A stretch of 64,000 bases of DNA from DATDIC01 sp963777625 (GCA_963777625.1 CAVZRO010000021.1:257057-321056); one strand, 5' to 3'. Positions 16,911-26,295 are shown, counted from the stretch's first letter. Made by a program: numbers and translations. The notes: generated by a model not told the origin, from the sequence alone.

Positions 16911-18264
16911 TCGGCAGCCGACCACCGACCAGCAGCACCAGATACGCAAGCCCCGCCCCGGCCGGCACCGCAAGCCACGGGTTCGGCCGCAACCAGTTCG
17001 AGGACACTTCCTGGCTGGTCGGGCCGAGCATCGCAACCGCGGCACCCGCCGCGAGCGCGGCGACATACTCCCGATCGAGCCGCAGCCCGCCCACACCATG
17101 CAGGCCGAGCATCGAACCGAACATGCTGCCGGCGGTGGTGAAACTGTCGGAGCGGAACAGCACCCAGCTCGCCATCACGAACAGCAGCGTCACCAGCCAC
17201 GCCGCCGCGCGCGGCAGGCGTACGCCGCGCCCCTGCCACAGATGGTTGAACGCCAGCGCGGCGCCGTGCAGCCCGCCCCAGACCACGAATGTCCAGTTCG
17301 CACCGTGCCACAGCCCGCCCAGCAGCATCGTGATGATCACGTTGGCCGCCTGCCGCGCCGGGCCGCACCGGTTTCCGCCGAGCGGGATGTACAGGTAATC
17401 ACGCAGGAAGCGCGACAATGTCATGTGCCAGCGGCGCCAGAAATCCCGCACCGAAAGCGCGCGGTACGGCGCATCGAAGTTGAACGGCAGGCGCAGCCCG
17501 AACATCCGCGCCAGGCCGATTGCCATGTCCGAGTAGCCGGAAAAATCGAAATAGATCTCCAGCGTGTACGCAGCGCAGGCGATCCACGCCTCGGCCGCCG
17601 TCAGCGGTATGGTGGCAGCCTGACGGAACAGCGGATCGGCCACCATCGCCAGCGTGTCGGCGAACGCAACCTTCTTGGCCACGCCGATGACGAACAGGGC
17701 AAAGCCGCGCGACAGATTCTCCCACATCTCCGGCCGGCGTGGATTGGCCGCGAACTGCGGGATGATCTCGTTATGCCGCACGATCGGCCCGGCAATGAGC
17801 TGCGGGAAAAACATCACGAACATGGAAAAATCCAGCAGCCCGTACATGTGCCGGTCGCCACGCCGAAGGTCCATCAGGTACGAAATCTTCTGGAACACGA
17901 AAAAGCTGATCCCCAGCGGCAGGATCAGGTGCCAGGCGGTCCAGCTCTCACCCAGCACCCCGTAATACGTGCCGCGAAGGAAGTCGGCATATTTGCAAAC
18001 CGCCAGAACGCCAAGATTGAGCGCCACCCCGAGCAACGGGATGATACGGAACGGACGCGCGCCGTACCAGCGCGCGATCAGCCAGTTGGCGAGCGTCAGT
18101 CCGACCAGCAGCGGGACGAACCGCACATCCCACCAGCCATAGAACACCAGCGACGCGACCACGATCAGCACCTGCCGGGCGGTTCGCCGCCCGGCCAGCA
18201 GATAATAAAGCGCCAGCACCAGCGGCAGGAAGCCGCAGATGAAGACCTGCGAGTTGAACAGCAT
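16885..18264 (-). CDS. MBOAT-family membrane O-acyltransferase (AlgI-like)
   Basis: This encodes 459 residues with about ten or more membrane segments. The AlgI-type MBOAT signature is clear: FSGYSDMAIGLARMFG, the linker FWRRWHMTLSRFLRDYLYIPLGG, and LGGLWHGANWTFVVWGGLHG with the catalytic His. It moves an acetyl group across the inner membrane for O-acetylation of an exported polysaccharide or LPS, handing it to the AlgX-like protein encoded immediately downstream. It starts 12 bases after the M20 peptidase stop, so it is probably in one transcript. Confidence 0.92.
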   Translation of the reverse strand: MLFNSQVFICGFLPLVLALYYLLAGRRTARQVLIVVASLVFYGWWDVRFVPLLVGLTLANWLIARWYGARPFRIIPLLGVALNLGVLAVCKYADFLRGTYYGVLGESWTAWHLILPLGISFFVFQKISYLMDLRRGDRHMYGLLDFSMFVMFFPQLIAGPIVRHNEIIPQFAANPRRPEMWENLSRGFALFVIGVAKKVAFADTLAMVADPLFRQAATIPLTAAEAWIACAAYTLEIYFDFSGYSDMAIGLARMFGLRLPFNFDAPYRALSVRDFWRRWHMTLSRFLRDYLYIPLGGNRCGPARQAANVIITMLLGGLWHGANWTFVVWGGLHGAALAFNHLWQGRGVRLPRAAAWLVTLLFVMASWVLFRSDSFTTAGSMFGSMLGLHGVGGLRLDREYVAALAAGAAVAMLGPTSQEVSSNWLRPNPWLAVPAGAGLAYLVLLVGGRLPNVFIYFQF

Positions 18265-18276
18265 CCGGCAGGCGGC

Positions 18277-19422
18277 TTACTGGTCGAGCGTTTCCAGCAG
18301 GCCGGCCATCAGCGCGGCACGCGGCGCCAGCTCGCGCCAGACGATGTGCTCGTGCGTGGCATGCGCGCCGGCACCCGGACACCCCAGCCCGTCCAGCGTG
18401 GGAATCCCCATCGCCGCGGTGAAGTTGCCGTCCGACCCGCCGCCGCGATGCTGCTTGGGCAATGTCATGCCGACATCCGCCGCGATCGCCCGCGCCTTCT
18501 GGTACAGCGCGGAGATCCCAGCGGTCTCGGCGAACGGAGGCCGATTCATGCCGCCTTCCACAGTTACGCGGCAGCCGGGCGTGCGCGGGGTGAGCGAAAA
18601 CAGGGCGGCTTCCATCATCGCACCGTCCTCGATCGAGTTCACCCGCAGATCGATCTCGCACCCCGCCGCCGACGGGATCACGTTCGGCCGCGTACCGCCC
18701 CACACCGGCGCCGCGTTCAGCGTAATGCCGCGTTCGATATCCACCATGTCGTGAATGGCCTGGATCTGGTGCGCCAACTCCACGATGGCGGACGCGCCAT
18801 CCTGAAAATTGCCGCCGGCGTGTGCACCCCGCCCCTGCACGCGCAGCACGAACCGGCCGACCCCCTTGCGCGCGGTGACACAGGCACCGCCGGCGCCGGC
18901 CGGTTCGGGGATCAGCACGAAATCCGCCGCCGCCGCCTCGCGTTCGATCAGGCCACGGCTCGTTGGGCTGCCCACCTCCTCGTCCGGGGTCAGCAACAGC
19001 ACGATCGGCCGCCGCGTCGGCACCTTCTGGCGCAGGATCGAGCGCACCGCGTGCAGCGCCATGAAACTGCCCGCCTTCATGTCATAGATGCCGGGCCCGT
19101 GCGCCTTTTCCCCGTTCACCCGGAACGGCATGCCGTTCAATGTGCCGCTCGACCAAACCGTGTCCAGATGTCCGGCGACCAGCACCGCGCGGCCCTCGCC
19201 CGGCGTCCGCGCAACCAGGTTGTCGCCGAACCCGTCCCGCCCGGGGATGCGGGTCAGCTCGGCGCCGGCCTGCGCCAGCTCCAACTCCGCGATGTCCATC
19301 AGCCGGTTGACCGCCCCGGCATCCGTGGTCGGCGTCTCCAGCCTCACCCAGCCGGCCAACTCATCCAGCAAATCTTCGGAGCGACCGACATCGGTCCGAG
19401 GCATCGATCCATCCTGTTCCAT
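18277..19422 (-). CDS. M20 family metallopeptidase (carboxypeptidase G2-like)
   Basis: Start MEQDGSMPRTD at 19422 (381 residues); an ATG at 19404 is an alternative and neither has a strong ribosome site. Motifs: VAGHLDTVW (metal His/Asp), GPGIYDMKAG (bridging Asp), LLLTPDEEVGSPTSR (base Glu/ligand Glu), the RGRGAHAGGNFQDGASA-type dimerisation insert (VQGRGAHAGGNFQDG), and a closing HATHEHIVW His. This matches the CPG2/ArgE side of the family, which releases C-terminal Glu or N-acyl groups. It lies upstream of MBOAT in the same direction; a functional link is not evident. Confidence 0.9.
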   Translation of the reverse strand: MEQDGSMPRTDVGRSEDLLDELAGWVRLETPTTDAGAVNRLMDIAELELAQAGAELTRIPGRDGFGDNLVARTPGEGRAVLVAGHLDTVWSSGTLNGMPFRVNGEKAHGPGIYDMKAGSFMALHAVRSILRQKVPTRRPIVLLLTPDEEVGSPTSRGLIEREAAAADFVLIPEPAGAGGACVTARKGVGRFVLRVQGRGAHAGGNFQDGASAIVELAHQIQAIHDMVDIERGITLNAAPVWGGTRPNVIPSAAGCEIDLRVNSIEDGAMMEAALFSLTPRTPGCRVTVEGGMNRPPFAETAGISALYQKARAIAADVGMTLPKQHRGGGSDGNFTAAMGIPTLDGLGCPGAGAHATHEHIVWRELAPRAALMAGLLETLDQ

Positions 19423-19511
19423 GAATACGCGGCGGGTCTTTGCTCTCAAAGCGACAGCTTGTCCACGCATCCGTGCGTGTCCGATAACGCCTGTAGTTTT
19501 ATACTAACCCG

Positions 19512-19820
19512 CGTTGATGCTGACCCTTCCCGTCATGGCCGGCCCCTTTCCGTCATGGCCCGCCCCTTCCCGTCATGGCCCGCCCCTTCCCGCCATGTCC
19601 GGCCCCTTTCCGTCATGTCCGGCCCCTTTCCGTCATGGCCTGCCCCTTTCCGTCATGGTCTGCCCCTTTCCGTCATGGTCGGCCCCTTTCCGTCATGGCC
19701 GGGCTTGTCCGGCTTGTCCCGGCCATCCACGCCTTCGTCGCCCACCGCGCCGCGCGTTCGCTTCACGTTGCTCCGGACAACACCGGCAGGATGGGTCACC
19801 CTCAATGTGGTCCGGTATTA
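19512..19820. repeat. Dispersed intergenic repeat, copy A, expanded by an internal tandem array
   Basis: It begins GTTGATGCTGACCCTT and ends TGGTCCGGTATTA, sharing both ends and the interior (GTCGCCCACCGCGCCG, TTCGCTTCACGTTGCTCC, ACACCG..CAGGATGGGTCA) with copy B at 29980-30116. A hairpin-prone core ATGGCCGGG..CCCGGCCAT follows the array. It lies between the M20 gene and the Lin0512 genes and has no coding signal. Confidence 0.8.
19521..19710. repeat. 20-bp direct tandem repeat, about nine copies
   Basis: The unit is CGTCATGGCCGGCCCCTTTC with variants (GGCC/GTCC/GGTC, CGCC/TGCC/GGCC). Full units start at 19531, 19551, 19571, 19591, 19611, 19631, 19651 and 19671, with partial units on each side. 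Units are contiguous with no spacers. Copy B of the host repeat carries only one unit-like segment here, so the array is an expansion within the element. Confidence 0.9.
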
Positions 19821-19962
19821 CCTCCATTTCACGTTGCTGTTCGTTACAATGATAAACATATCGGAGCACTGGACTTTGTGCCGGTACATGGCTGGCAAGC
19901 GTCGCGATTGTACGCAAAGCTGGCGCCAGAAGCGATCAGGCGACCGGGGGATCGGGACCGAG

Positions 19963-20321
19963 ATGGCATTGAAACGCATGGTGCTGCAGATCGGCATGGG
20001 CACCGATATACGCGGCGCCGACCCCACCAAAGCGGCGGTCCGCGCCTTGCGCGACGCGCTCTGGCATAATGGCGCTGAGCGTGGCCGATGCGCTCGGATT
20101 GCCGGTGGAACTCGATGCGGACCGAGATCGTCATCGGCGTGCCCCGGCCGGAGCAGGTCGATCACGCCGCCGTATTGGCGGTACTGCCGCACGGTACCGG
20201 AACGGTGCGGGTGGAGGAAGGTGGGCTCGCCATCCCCAACGACGCCGGCACCAACACCACCCTGATCGCGCACGCCGCGGCGATCGTGCGGCTCGACGTG
20301 CCGGAAAGCGGCAGGCCATGA
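19963..20321 (+). pseudogene. Lin0512-family protein, first tandem copy, two frame breaks
   Basis: The start at 19963 gives MALKRMVLQIGMGTDIRGADPTKAAVRALRDALWHN. The frame then shifts near 20068 to LSVADALGLPV, and again near 20115 to MRTEIVIGVPRPEQVDHAAV...IPNDAGTNTTLIAHAAAIVRLDVPESGRP. Removing one base at each point rebuilds ~118 residues collinear with the next gene. Lin0512 proteins (TIGR02058-type) are small, conserved and of unknown function. The stop overlaps the start of the second copy (ATGA), so both were one operon. Confidence 0.75.
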
Positions 20322-20668
20322 ACCGCCGCGTCATCCTGGAGCTGGGCAGCGGCAACGATCTGCACGGCGGCGACTACACCAAGGCGGCGATCCGCGCGGT
20401 GCAGGACGCCATCCACCATAGCTCGCTGAGCATCATCCGTTCGCTCGGGCTCGATTCCCGCACCATGCAGGTGGAGGTCACGATCGGCGTCCAGCGGCCG
20501 GAGCGCGTGGATGCGGCGGCGGTCCAGTCCTCCCTGCCGCACGGCGCCGTCACGGTGCGCGTCGTGAAGGGCGGCCTCGACGTTCCCGACGAAACCGGCA
20601 GCGACCTCGCAGTGATCGCCAGCGCGGCGATTTCCGTGCGAATGCAACTTCCCCGCCACGATGGCTGA
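20318..20668 (+). CDS. Lin0512-family protein, second tandem copy
   Basis: An intact 116-residue protein starting MNRRVILELGSGNDLHGGDYTKAAIRAVQDA. It shares with its neighbour the ordered motifs G-x-D-x-x-G-x-D-x-T-K-A-A, V-x-I-G-V-x-R-P-E, LPHG..TV and DE/DAG. No membrane segment or signal is seen. The family is often encoded as adjacent paralogous pairs, presumably forming a hetero-oligomer; the function is unknown. Start overlap with the first copy implies translational coupling. Confidence 0.85.
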   Translation: MNRRVILELGSGNDLHGGDYTKAAIRAVQDAIHHSSLSIIRSLGLDSRTMQVEVTIGVQRPERVDAAAVQSSLPHGAVTVRVVKGGLDVPDETGSDLAVIASAAISVRMQLPRHDG

Positions 20669-20829
20669 CGTCGCGTTGCATCTGTAACGATCGCTATCCG
20701 CACGGGCCGCACCAAACTCGGTCGCGCCTGAGTGTCGCATTCTGTTGGACCGCCGAGCCGCCGGCCGCCGACCGGCAGACATAACTTCAGAATGTTGATT
20801 TCGAGGGCCGGACGAAGAGGTTCGTCTTG

Positions 20830-21736
20830 CTATTCCAGATACGGCGTCAGCACATCTTCGATCCATCTCATGAATGCGCGGACTCGGCGCGACAGATTGC
20901 TCCGATGTGCTACGACGAGGGACACGGCGAGCGCCCGGCGACGAAAATCGGGTATGATCTCCACAAGCGCTCCACTCTCCAAGTATTGGCCAATCCCCAG
21001 GAGCGGCGCCTGGATCAGGCCAAGGCCGGCGAGGGCAGCGGCTTCGTAGGTCTGCGCGCTGTTGACGTGTAGCGCACCTGGCAACTGAAGCGTCGCGTAG
21101 CTGTCGCCGTCCGGATATTCCCATCCGATGGGTCTTGCGCCCAGCATCGTCGAAAAATGAATTGTCCGATGTTCCTGACGCTGGAGATCTTCTAGCGATC
21201 GAGGGACGCCATAGCGCGCCAGATAGGCGGGACTGGCAGCGTTGACCATGCGCAACAGGCCCAGCGGGCGGGCAATCAGCGTCTCGTCCCGGATGGGACC
21301 AAGTCGCAATACGCAGTCAAACCCCTCTTGAACCAGATCAACTTGCCGATCCTGTACTCGACACCTCCAGCTCCAACTCGGGGTGAGTCGCCATGAAATC
21401 CGGCAAGGCCGGCACGATCGTTGTGCGCGCCACCTCGGTCGGAAGATCGACCCGTAAACGCCCGCGAAGTGCCACGCGATCGCCTGCGAACATCGAGTGC
21501 AGGTCATCGACTTCAGCAAGCAGATCGCGGGCACGGGCATGAAATGCGCGTCCGTCCTCCGTCAACTGCACGCTGCGCGTCGTCCGGTGCAGGAGCCTGA
21601 CACCGACATCTTCTTCCAGCTTCCGGACCGCCGTTGAGGCCCTCCCCTTTTGGATGCCCAGGCTATCGGCCGCGTGGGTGAAGCTCCCCATTTCCGCTAC
21701 CGTTATGAATATGCGGATGGGTTCGAGATTTTGCAT
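20830..21736 (-). CDS. LysR-family transcriptional regulator, frame broken near 21360
   Basis: The N-terminal winged HTH is intact: MQNLEPIRIFITVAEMGSFTHAADSLG and LHRTTRSVQLTEDGRAF. After ELELEVSS the frame is lost; removing one A near 21360 continues QDRQVDLVQEGFDCVLRLG and gives ~301 residues, the normal LysR length, with the effector domain ending WIEDVLTPYLE. It belongs to the subgroup with HRTTR (CrgA/AaeR-like). It is divergent from the DoxX-like and NmrA-like genes across ~120 bases, so it likely regulates them. Confidence 0.88.
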
Positions 21737-21857
21737 TTTCGTGCCTCGGCATTGTTCACCACAGAGAGAACAGTGAGTTCACTTCCTCGGTGTTTATCAT
21801 ACCTAAGAGACACAGTAAGCTCCTGAATATGGGGATCCCCCCATCGGAGAATGACAA

Positions 21858-22280
21858 GTGTCCGAAACTATGAACCTGCATCACGTGCCTGAAGCTATGA
21901 CCTTGCATCACAGCCTGTGGGCCGGCCGGATAATGAGCGCGATTGTCGTTATCGCTCTGGTGGCAGACGGCACTATTCAGCTTTTCGCGCCGGCACAGAT
22001 CGCGAGCATGTTGCAGGAAACCGGGTTCGCGATGGACCTGACCCGTGTCGTGGGTCCGATCATACTCGCCTGCGCCATCCTTTACGCCATCCCGGCCACC
22101 GCCGTCCTCGGCGCGATCCTGGTGACGGGCTTTTTGGGAGGTGCCATCTGCGCCCATGTCCGCATTGGTGAGTTGGGGTCGCCGCCGGAAATCATTTCCC
22201 TGCTTCTGGGCGCGATGACATGGGGCGGCCTCTACGCGCGCGATCCCCGTATCCGGGCCATTCTGCCGCTCATCCGTTGA
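21858..22280 (+). CDS. DoxX-like integral membrane protein
   Basis: This 140-residue protein starts at a GTG (21858) after CGGAGAATGACAA. It has four probable membrane segments (IMSAIVVIALVADGTIQLF, VVGPIILACAILYAIPATAVLGAILVTGFLGGAICAHVRI, ISLLLGAMTWGGLY). The layout matches small DoxX-like/DUF4267-type proteins of unclear function, often linked to oxidative stress genes. It is followed 45 bases later by the NmrA-like gene. Confidence 0.75.
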   Translation: MSETMNLHHVPEAMTLHHSLWAGRIMSAIVVIALVADGTIQLFAPAQIASMLQETGFAMDLTRVVGPIILACAILYAIPATAVLGAILVTGFLGGAICAHVRIGELGSPPEIISLLLGAMTWGGLYARDPRIRAILPLIR

Positions 22281-22325
22281 ACCAACAGGGGCAGTGCTCT
22301 GTCCCTCAAGATCAGGAGAAAACAC

Positions 22326-23198
22326 ATGTTTTTAGTAATGGGAATCACGGGAAAAGTTGGCGGCGCAACGGCAAAACATCTGTTGGCGCACGGCAAGGAG
22401 GTACGCGCGCTCGTCCGCAATCGCGAGAAGGCGGCTAACTGGGCGAACCAGGGCGTGGAACTGGTAGACGGCGATTGGAATGATTCGGCAGCCATCGAGC
22501 AAGCGCTCAAAGGCGTCGAAGGCGCGTTCGTCATGTTGCCGGCTGTCTGGGCGCCCTCGCCCGATTACAAAGAAGCCAAGGGCGTGATTGCAAACTATGT
22601 CGAGGCGCTCACCAAGGCAGCGCCGCCGCGGGTGGTAGCGCTTTCGTCGATGGGTGCGAACAGAACCAGCGGGCTCGGGATGATCACGGCCTTGTCGCTT
22701 CTGGAGCAAGGTTTTCGCGACCTGATATCGCCAATCGCATTTGTGCGCGCAGGCGGATTCTTCGAAAACTTCCTCTACGGCTTGCAGGTCGCCCAGGGCG
22801 GAACGCTACCGGTCTACTACAATCCGACAAACCGGAAATCGACCATGGTCGCGACGAACGACATCGGCGCGGAGGTCGCAACCCTTTTGACCGGGCCAGC
22901 GTGGTCAGGGCAGCGCGTCGTCGAGCTTGGTTCGATGGTCAGCGCGGATGAAGTCGCGGAGCAATTGGGTGAAGTCCTGAATCTCGACGTGAAAGCCTTT
23001 GCAGTCCCGCGTGCAGGGTGGGCGGAAGCGTTCGAGCAATTCGGCATCCCGAAGGGCCACACCGGACCTGCCGAAGAAATGTTTGAGGCCGTGAATGCAG
23101 GATGGATGGACCTCGGAGTTGAGGGTACGGAGCACGTAGCGGGTACGACGTCCGCACGCGATGTATTCGAGGCTGCACAGAACGCCGCCAAGGCGTAA
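22326..23198 (+). CDS. NmrA-like NAD(P)-binding protein
   Basis: This encodes 290 residues behind CAGGAGAAAACAC. The atypical short-chain dehydrogenase fold is seen in MFLVMGITGKVGGATAKHLLAHG (GxxGxxG) and VRALVRNREKAANWANQGVELVDGDWND; no YxxxK catalytic pair is seen, typical of NmrA/HSCARG redox sensors and quinone-reductase-like QorB. It probably senses or uses NADP(H). Together with the DoxX-like gene it forms a unit divergent from the LysR gene, a common arrangement for LysR-controlled quinone or redox stress genes. Confidence 0.85.
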   Translation: MFLVMGITGKVGGATAKHLLAHGKEVRALVRNREKAANWANQGVELVDGDWNDSAAIEQALKGVEGAFVMLPAVWAPSPDYKEAKGVIANYVEALTKAAPPRVVALSSMGANRTSGLGMITALSLLEQGFRDLISPIAFVRAGGFFENFLYGLQVAQGGTLPVYYNPTNRKSTMVATNDIGAEVATLLTGPAWSGQRVVELGSMVSADEVAEQLGEVLNLDVKAFAVPRAGWAEAFEQFGIPKGHTGPAEEMFEAVNAGWMDLGVEGTEHVAGTTSARDVFEAAQNAAKA

Positions 23199-23515
23199 GT
23201 CCGGGACGGATCAGGCATGAGACGGAGACTGCCCGCTTCTGCGTCGGACGCGTCGCGGGAAGCGCTCAACAGTTCAAAGCAACGCGAAGCGCCTCCACTC
23301 CGGAAGATATGACCGTAATGGAACCGCACCGAGAACACCTCATAAAGGCTCTTTATGGAAAAAGGTCAGCCAGCGAGCGGATCGCAGTTCCTCAGGTAGA
23401 TATTCCCTGCCATCGAATTGAAAGGTTCCAGTCGTCGCCAAGCTCGCCCGTTTTTAGCACGCGAGCACGCGCTTCCTGGTCGCGCTGGGAACTTTGGGAG
23501 GAGTTTGCGCCCGCC
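23199..23515. other. Intergenic stretch without recognised gene
   Basis: 317 bases between the NmrA-like stop and the convergent unknown gene. A plus-strand open frame crosses from here into the neighbouring gene but has no ribosome site or family resemblance. Base composition falls toward the right, marking the left edge of the lower-GC island. Confidence 0.4.
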
Positions 23516-25313
23516 TCAGGTGACCGTTCCACGAACGAAGACAGCAAAGTGGCCAGTGTCAAGCGTCTTTATCGCCCGAAGCAAGAATTCCCCATAGGCG
23601 ACCGCGCGTTGTGCGGCTGTTTCAGCCACTTTGATATGTGGTGCGTTCTCTTTGGCCTTTAAACTTATAATCCCAGGAAGGTTGTGACCATCGCCACCCT
23701 TTGCAAAATATGTCAAAAGGTTTGCCGGGGCGCTCGCGCTAACTAACGCCTCCCAAATTTCAGTGGAGATTCCCTTCGACCGAACTATCTCAAACGCCTT
23801 TTCTAAAACAAGAAGATGCGGGGCAAGATTTTGTCCGCATCTCGGCCACAATATTAGGCATGATTGACTTAATGTCCCTAACGTTGTTCTCGATAAGAGC
23901 CGCAAGACGATGAGATTCTTGTAACTGGAGCCTAATGCCAGTCTTGTCCTCGGTTATTACCGCTCCAGCGACTTTTGCCTGAATTTGATCGAAAGCACGA
24001 CCATAATGGTGGACAGCGCTTTGAAGCCTCAGAAAGCTAATTAAATTAGGGAAGACCTTCTCATACTCGCCGAAGTTAGGGAGCTTGCCAACCTCGGTCT
24101 GAAAAGACTCTCTCGTGAGAAAGTCAGGTGGAGGGGGATCGTTGGCTCTGTTAGCTTGTCCCGAAGCGGCTTGCTGAAAGCCGAATGCTGTTAAACCGAA
24201 CCCGGCTGCAATAGCAGCTCCAATAGCCGCTCCGATGCCTGTCCAACCGGCCGCAGCAGTTGCGACGGCGGTGACGGCCGCTAATCCCGTAAAGTAGATT
24301 GCTGCTCCGAGGTCAGTGACGGCATTCTCCTCCGCCTGTTCCTTTAGGACATCGACAACAACCTGTACGCCGATGCTTCCTACCTGAATAGCGTTACCGT
24401 CAGGCCCACGCCCGCCGATGATTTCACGGTACACCTGAGGATAGCTGTTTCCATATTGGTCATGAAGCGAGACAAGCAGGACATAGCTTAGCGTGTCAGC
24501 AAGTGGCCCATCTATATTATACAGAGTTGGGTCAAACCATTGCCACTGCTGCGTAATCAATCCTGAATCTATCGTCGCGGTTGGTGGAGGTTGCCCTGGC
24601 TCTACTCGATTAAGAGTGGTTGGTAGAACGGAAGGTAAAATTGTCCGCACTACTCCTGTATTTGCGTCGGTTTCAGTGAATACTGCGCTGACGATGGTAT
24701 AGTCCGCGTACTGGCTTGAAATCGCCAAACTTCCTGTTACCGAATACATATCTTTCCAAAACACAAGCGGATCAGCTAGATCAAAAACGGGCATTCCATC
24801 TTGCACAACGGTTGGACCAGTGAAGGTAAAATTCATGCTGGGTAAGAGGACCAAAGATGTGTCAGGTAATACATTCATTAAAAATACGATGGTCAATGGG
24901 CCGAGGTTTGGGACCTGAGTGCCTGAAGCGTCTACTACCTGTAGCTTAAGCGTCAGAAACTGAAGGCCAACCGTATAAAGAATGTTGGCTGCTTCAGCGG
25001 TAGGAGGAATTAATGTGGCGGCTTGGCTTCCGGTTCCATATATGCCCGCGGCAGATGGAAGAGGGCCAACGTAAGTAAATGGAGCGTCATTAGCCAAAAA
25101 CTCATTGCCAGACGGGTCAGTAACGTAAATATTGACCATTACTGTCGCGTTGGTTACAAAACTTAACCCAGAGTAATATGACCAGACGATAGGGACGGGC
25201 TGTCCTGGAATTACAGAGCTGCTTGCGAAAGCAGAAACACTTGGTTGCGCCAATTGTGGGGGTATTTTGGGGGCGAGTGTCAGCACTCGACCCGGCCGAG
25301 GTGGGACCGACAT
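23516..25313 (-). CDS. Unrecognised 598-residue protein with beta-rich N-terminus and Gly/Ala hydrophobic hairpin; frame broken near 23835
   Basis: It reads from 25313 to ~23835 (495 residues), then, after removing one A from the AAAA run in CGGACAAAATC, continues LLVLEKAFEIVRSKGISTEIWEALVSASAP to a stop at 23516. Residues ~20-310 are Pro/Thr/Val-rich and look like several beta-sandwich modules (VMVNIYVTDPSGNEF, LKLQVVDASGTQVPNLGP, LLVSLHDQYGNSYPQVYR). Residues ~334-384 form a Gly/Ala-rich hydrophobic double segment (FTGLAAVTAVATAAAGW, IGAAIGAAIAAGFGL) like a membrane hairpin. The rest is helical. No signal peptide was seen. The base composition is near 50% G+C, clearly lower than the neighbours, and a dead integrase lies beside it, so recent transfer is likely. 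The function is unknown. Confidence 0.65.
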
Positions 25314-25508
25314 GTGTCCACCTTAACCTATGCCATGAGCAAGTTACCGTAGTGGCTGACTGGAATTTGTCAAGCCCATCACGTCCCGCAAGTTAAGCCT
25401 TCTGCAAGCTGAGTTCGAACCAATGTTGGTGTTCACCAGGCTGCCCCGAACCGTCGCTGCGGCAGTTTTGCCGGCCAAACAGGGCACTGCTCCAATGCCG
25501 CGTGTTGG

Positions 25509-26006
25509 TCAGATCGGCGATGACGTGTGGGATTGGCGTGATTGACGGCGCGAGCGCATCACCGGGCGCACGGGGTGTCGATGGCCGACGCAAGCGCCAT
25601 AGGCGACCGAGAGAGCCGCCTGATGCTTGAGGCAGGTGGTCGCGTTGAGCAGTCGCGCAACCTCGTCCCGGCTCAGCGCCACCGGCAGGTTGCGCGGATG
25701 CGCCACCCGGATCGCCTTGCGTGCCAGGTCAGGCCGGTCGATCGTGTGCGTGAAGAAGAACCGCAACGCCGAGACGATGCTGTTCATGGTCGGCGTCGGC
25801 ACGCCGGCGTCACGCTGTTCGATCTGGAAGCGGCGCACGTCATCCGCCGTGGCAGTATCAGGTGAGCGCCGCAGGAACGTTGCGAAGCGTCAGACGTCGC
25901 GAATATAGTTGCGCTGTGTCTCGCGCGAGAACCGGCGCACGTTCATATCGTCGATCAAACGTTGGTGCAGTGGGCTGATCGCAGTGGCGGGACTGGGGTC
26001 GTTCAT
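25509..26006 (-). pseudogene. Tyrosine recombinase/integrase remnant
   Basis: From an ATG at 26006: MNDPSPATAISPLHQRLIDDM, MNVRRFSRETQRNYIRDV, an in-frame TGA, then RFATFLRRSPDTATADDVRRFQIEQ, NSIVSALRFFFTHTIDR, and HPRNLPVALSRDEVARLLNA. This is the SAM-like core-binding domain and the start of the catalytic domain of the XerD-like integrases found with IS91-type elements. Similarity stops at SVAYGA near 25595, before the catalytic Arg/His/Tyr residues. Both the nonsense codon and the truncation make it inactive. It probably marks how the adjacent low-GC gene arrived. Confidence 0.78.
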
Positions 26007-26295
26007 TGGGCGGCTCCTCTCGGTTGAAGGAAGCCGAAACGCTCCGCCCGCACCGGGCCGTGCTCAATCGAGGCACACCAGTTGGGCCACTACTCGTCCA
26101 TCAAAACCCGCACCAATCCCGCGAAGCGGGTTCGTTCTTCGGCCAGCCGCCATCGGCCCCCGTCACCGCATGAACGTCCGCCAAGGGCAGTAACCTGAAA
26201 TCCCAACCGCCCTATCGCCCCCAGATTGACATTCCGCCACCGGATACCGTCTCCTCCGCCCCAGCCTCTCCACACGCGATCCGGAGGAAAACCGC

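Noticed and set aside
19521..19710. Possible CRISPR array
   Set aside because: The 20-bp units are contiguous with no unique spacers, are imperfect, and no cas genes are nearby.
16831..20265. A 1144-codon plus-strand open frame
   Set aside because: It is antisense to the MBOAT, AlgX-like and M20 genes, is Arg/Gln/His-rich as GC-rich shadow frames are, and has no family resemblance; only its last part coincides with the first Lin0512 copy.
23309..23662. A 117-codon plus-strand frame
   Set aside because: No ribosome site or family match, and it overlaps the end of the unknown minus-strand gene.
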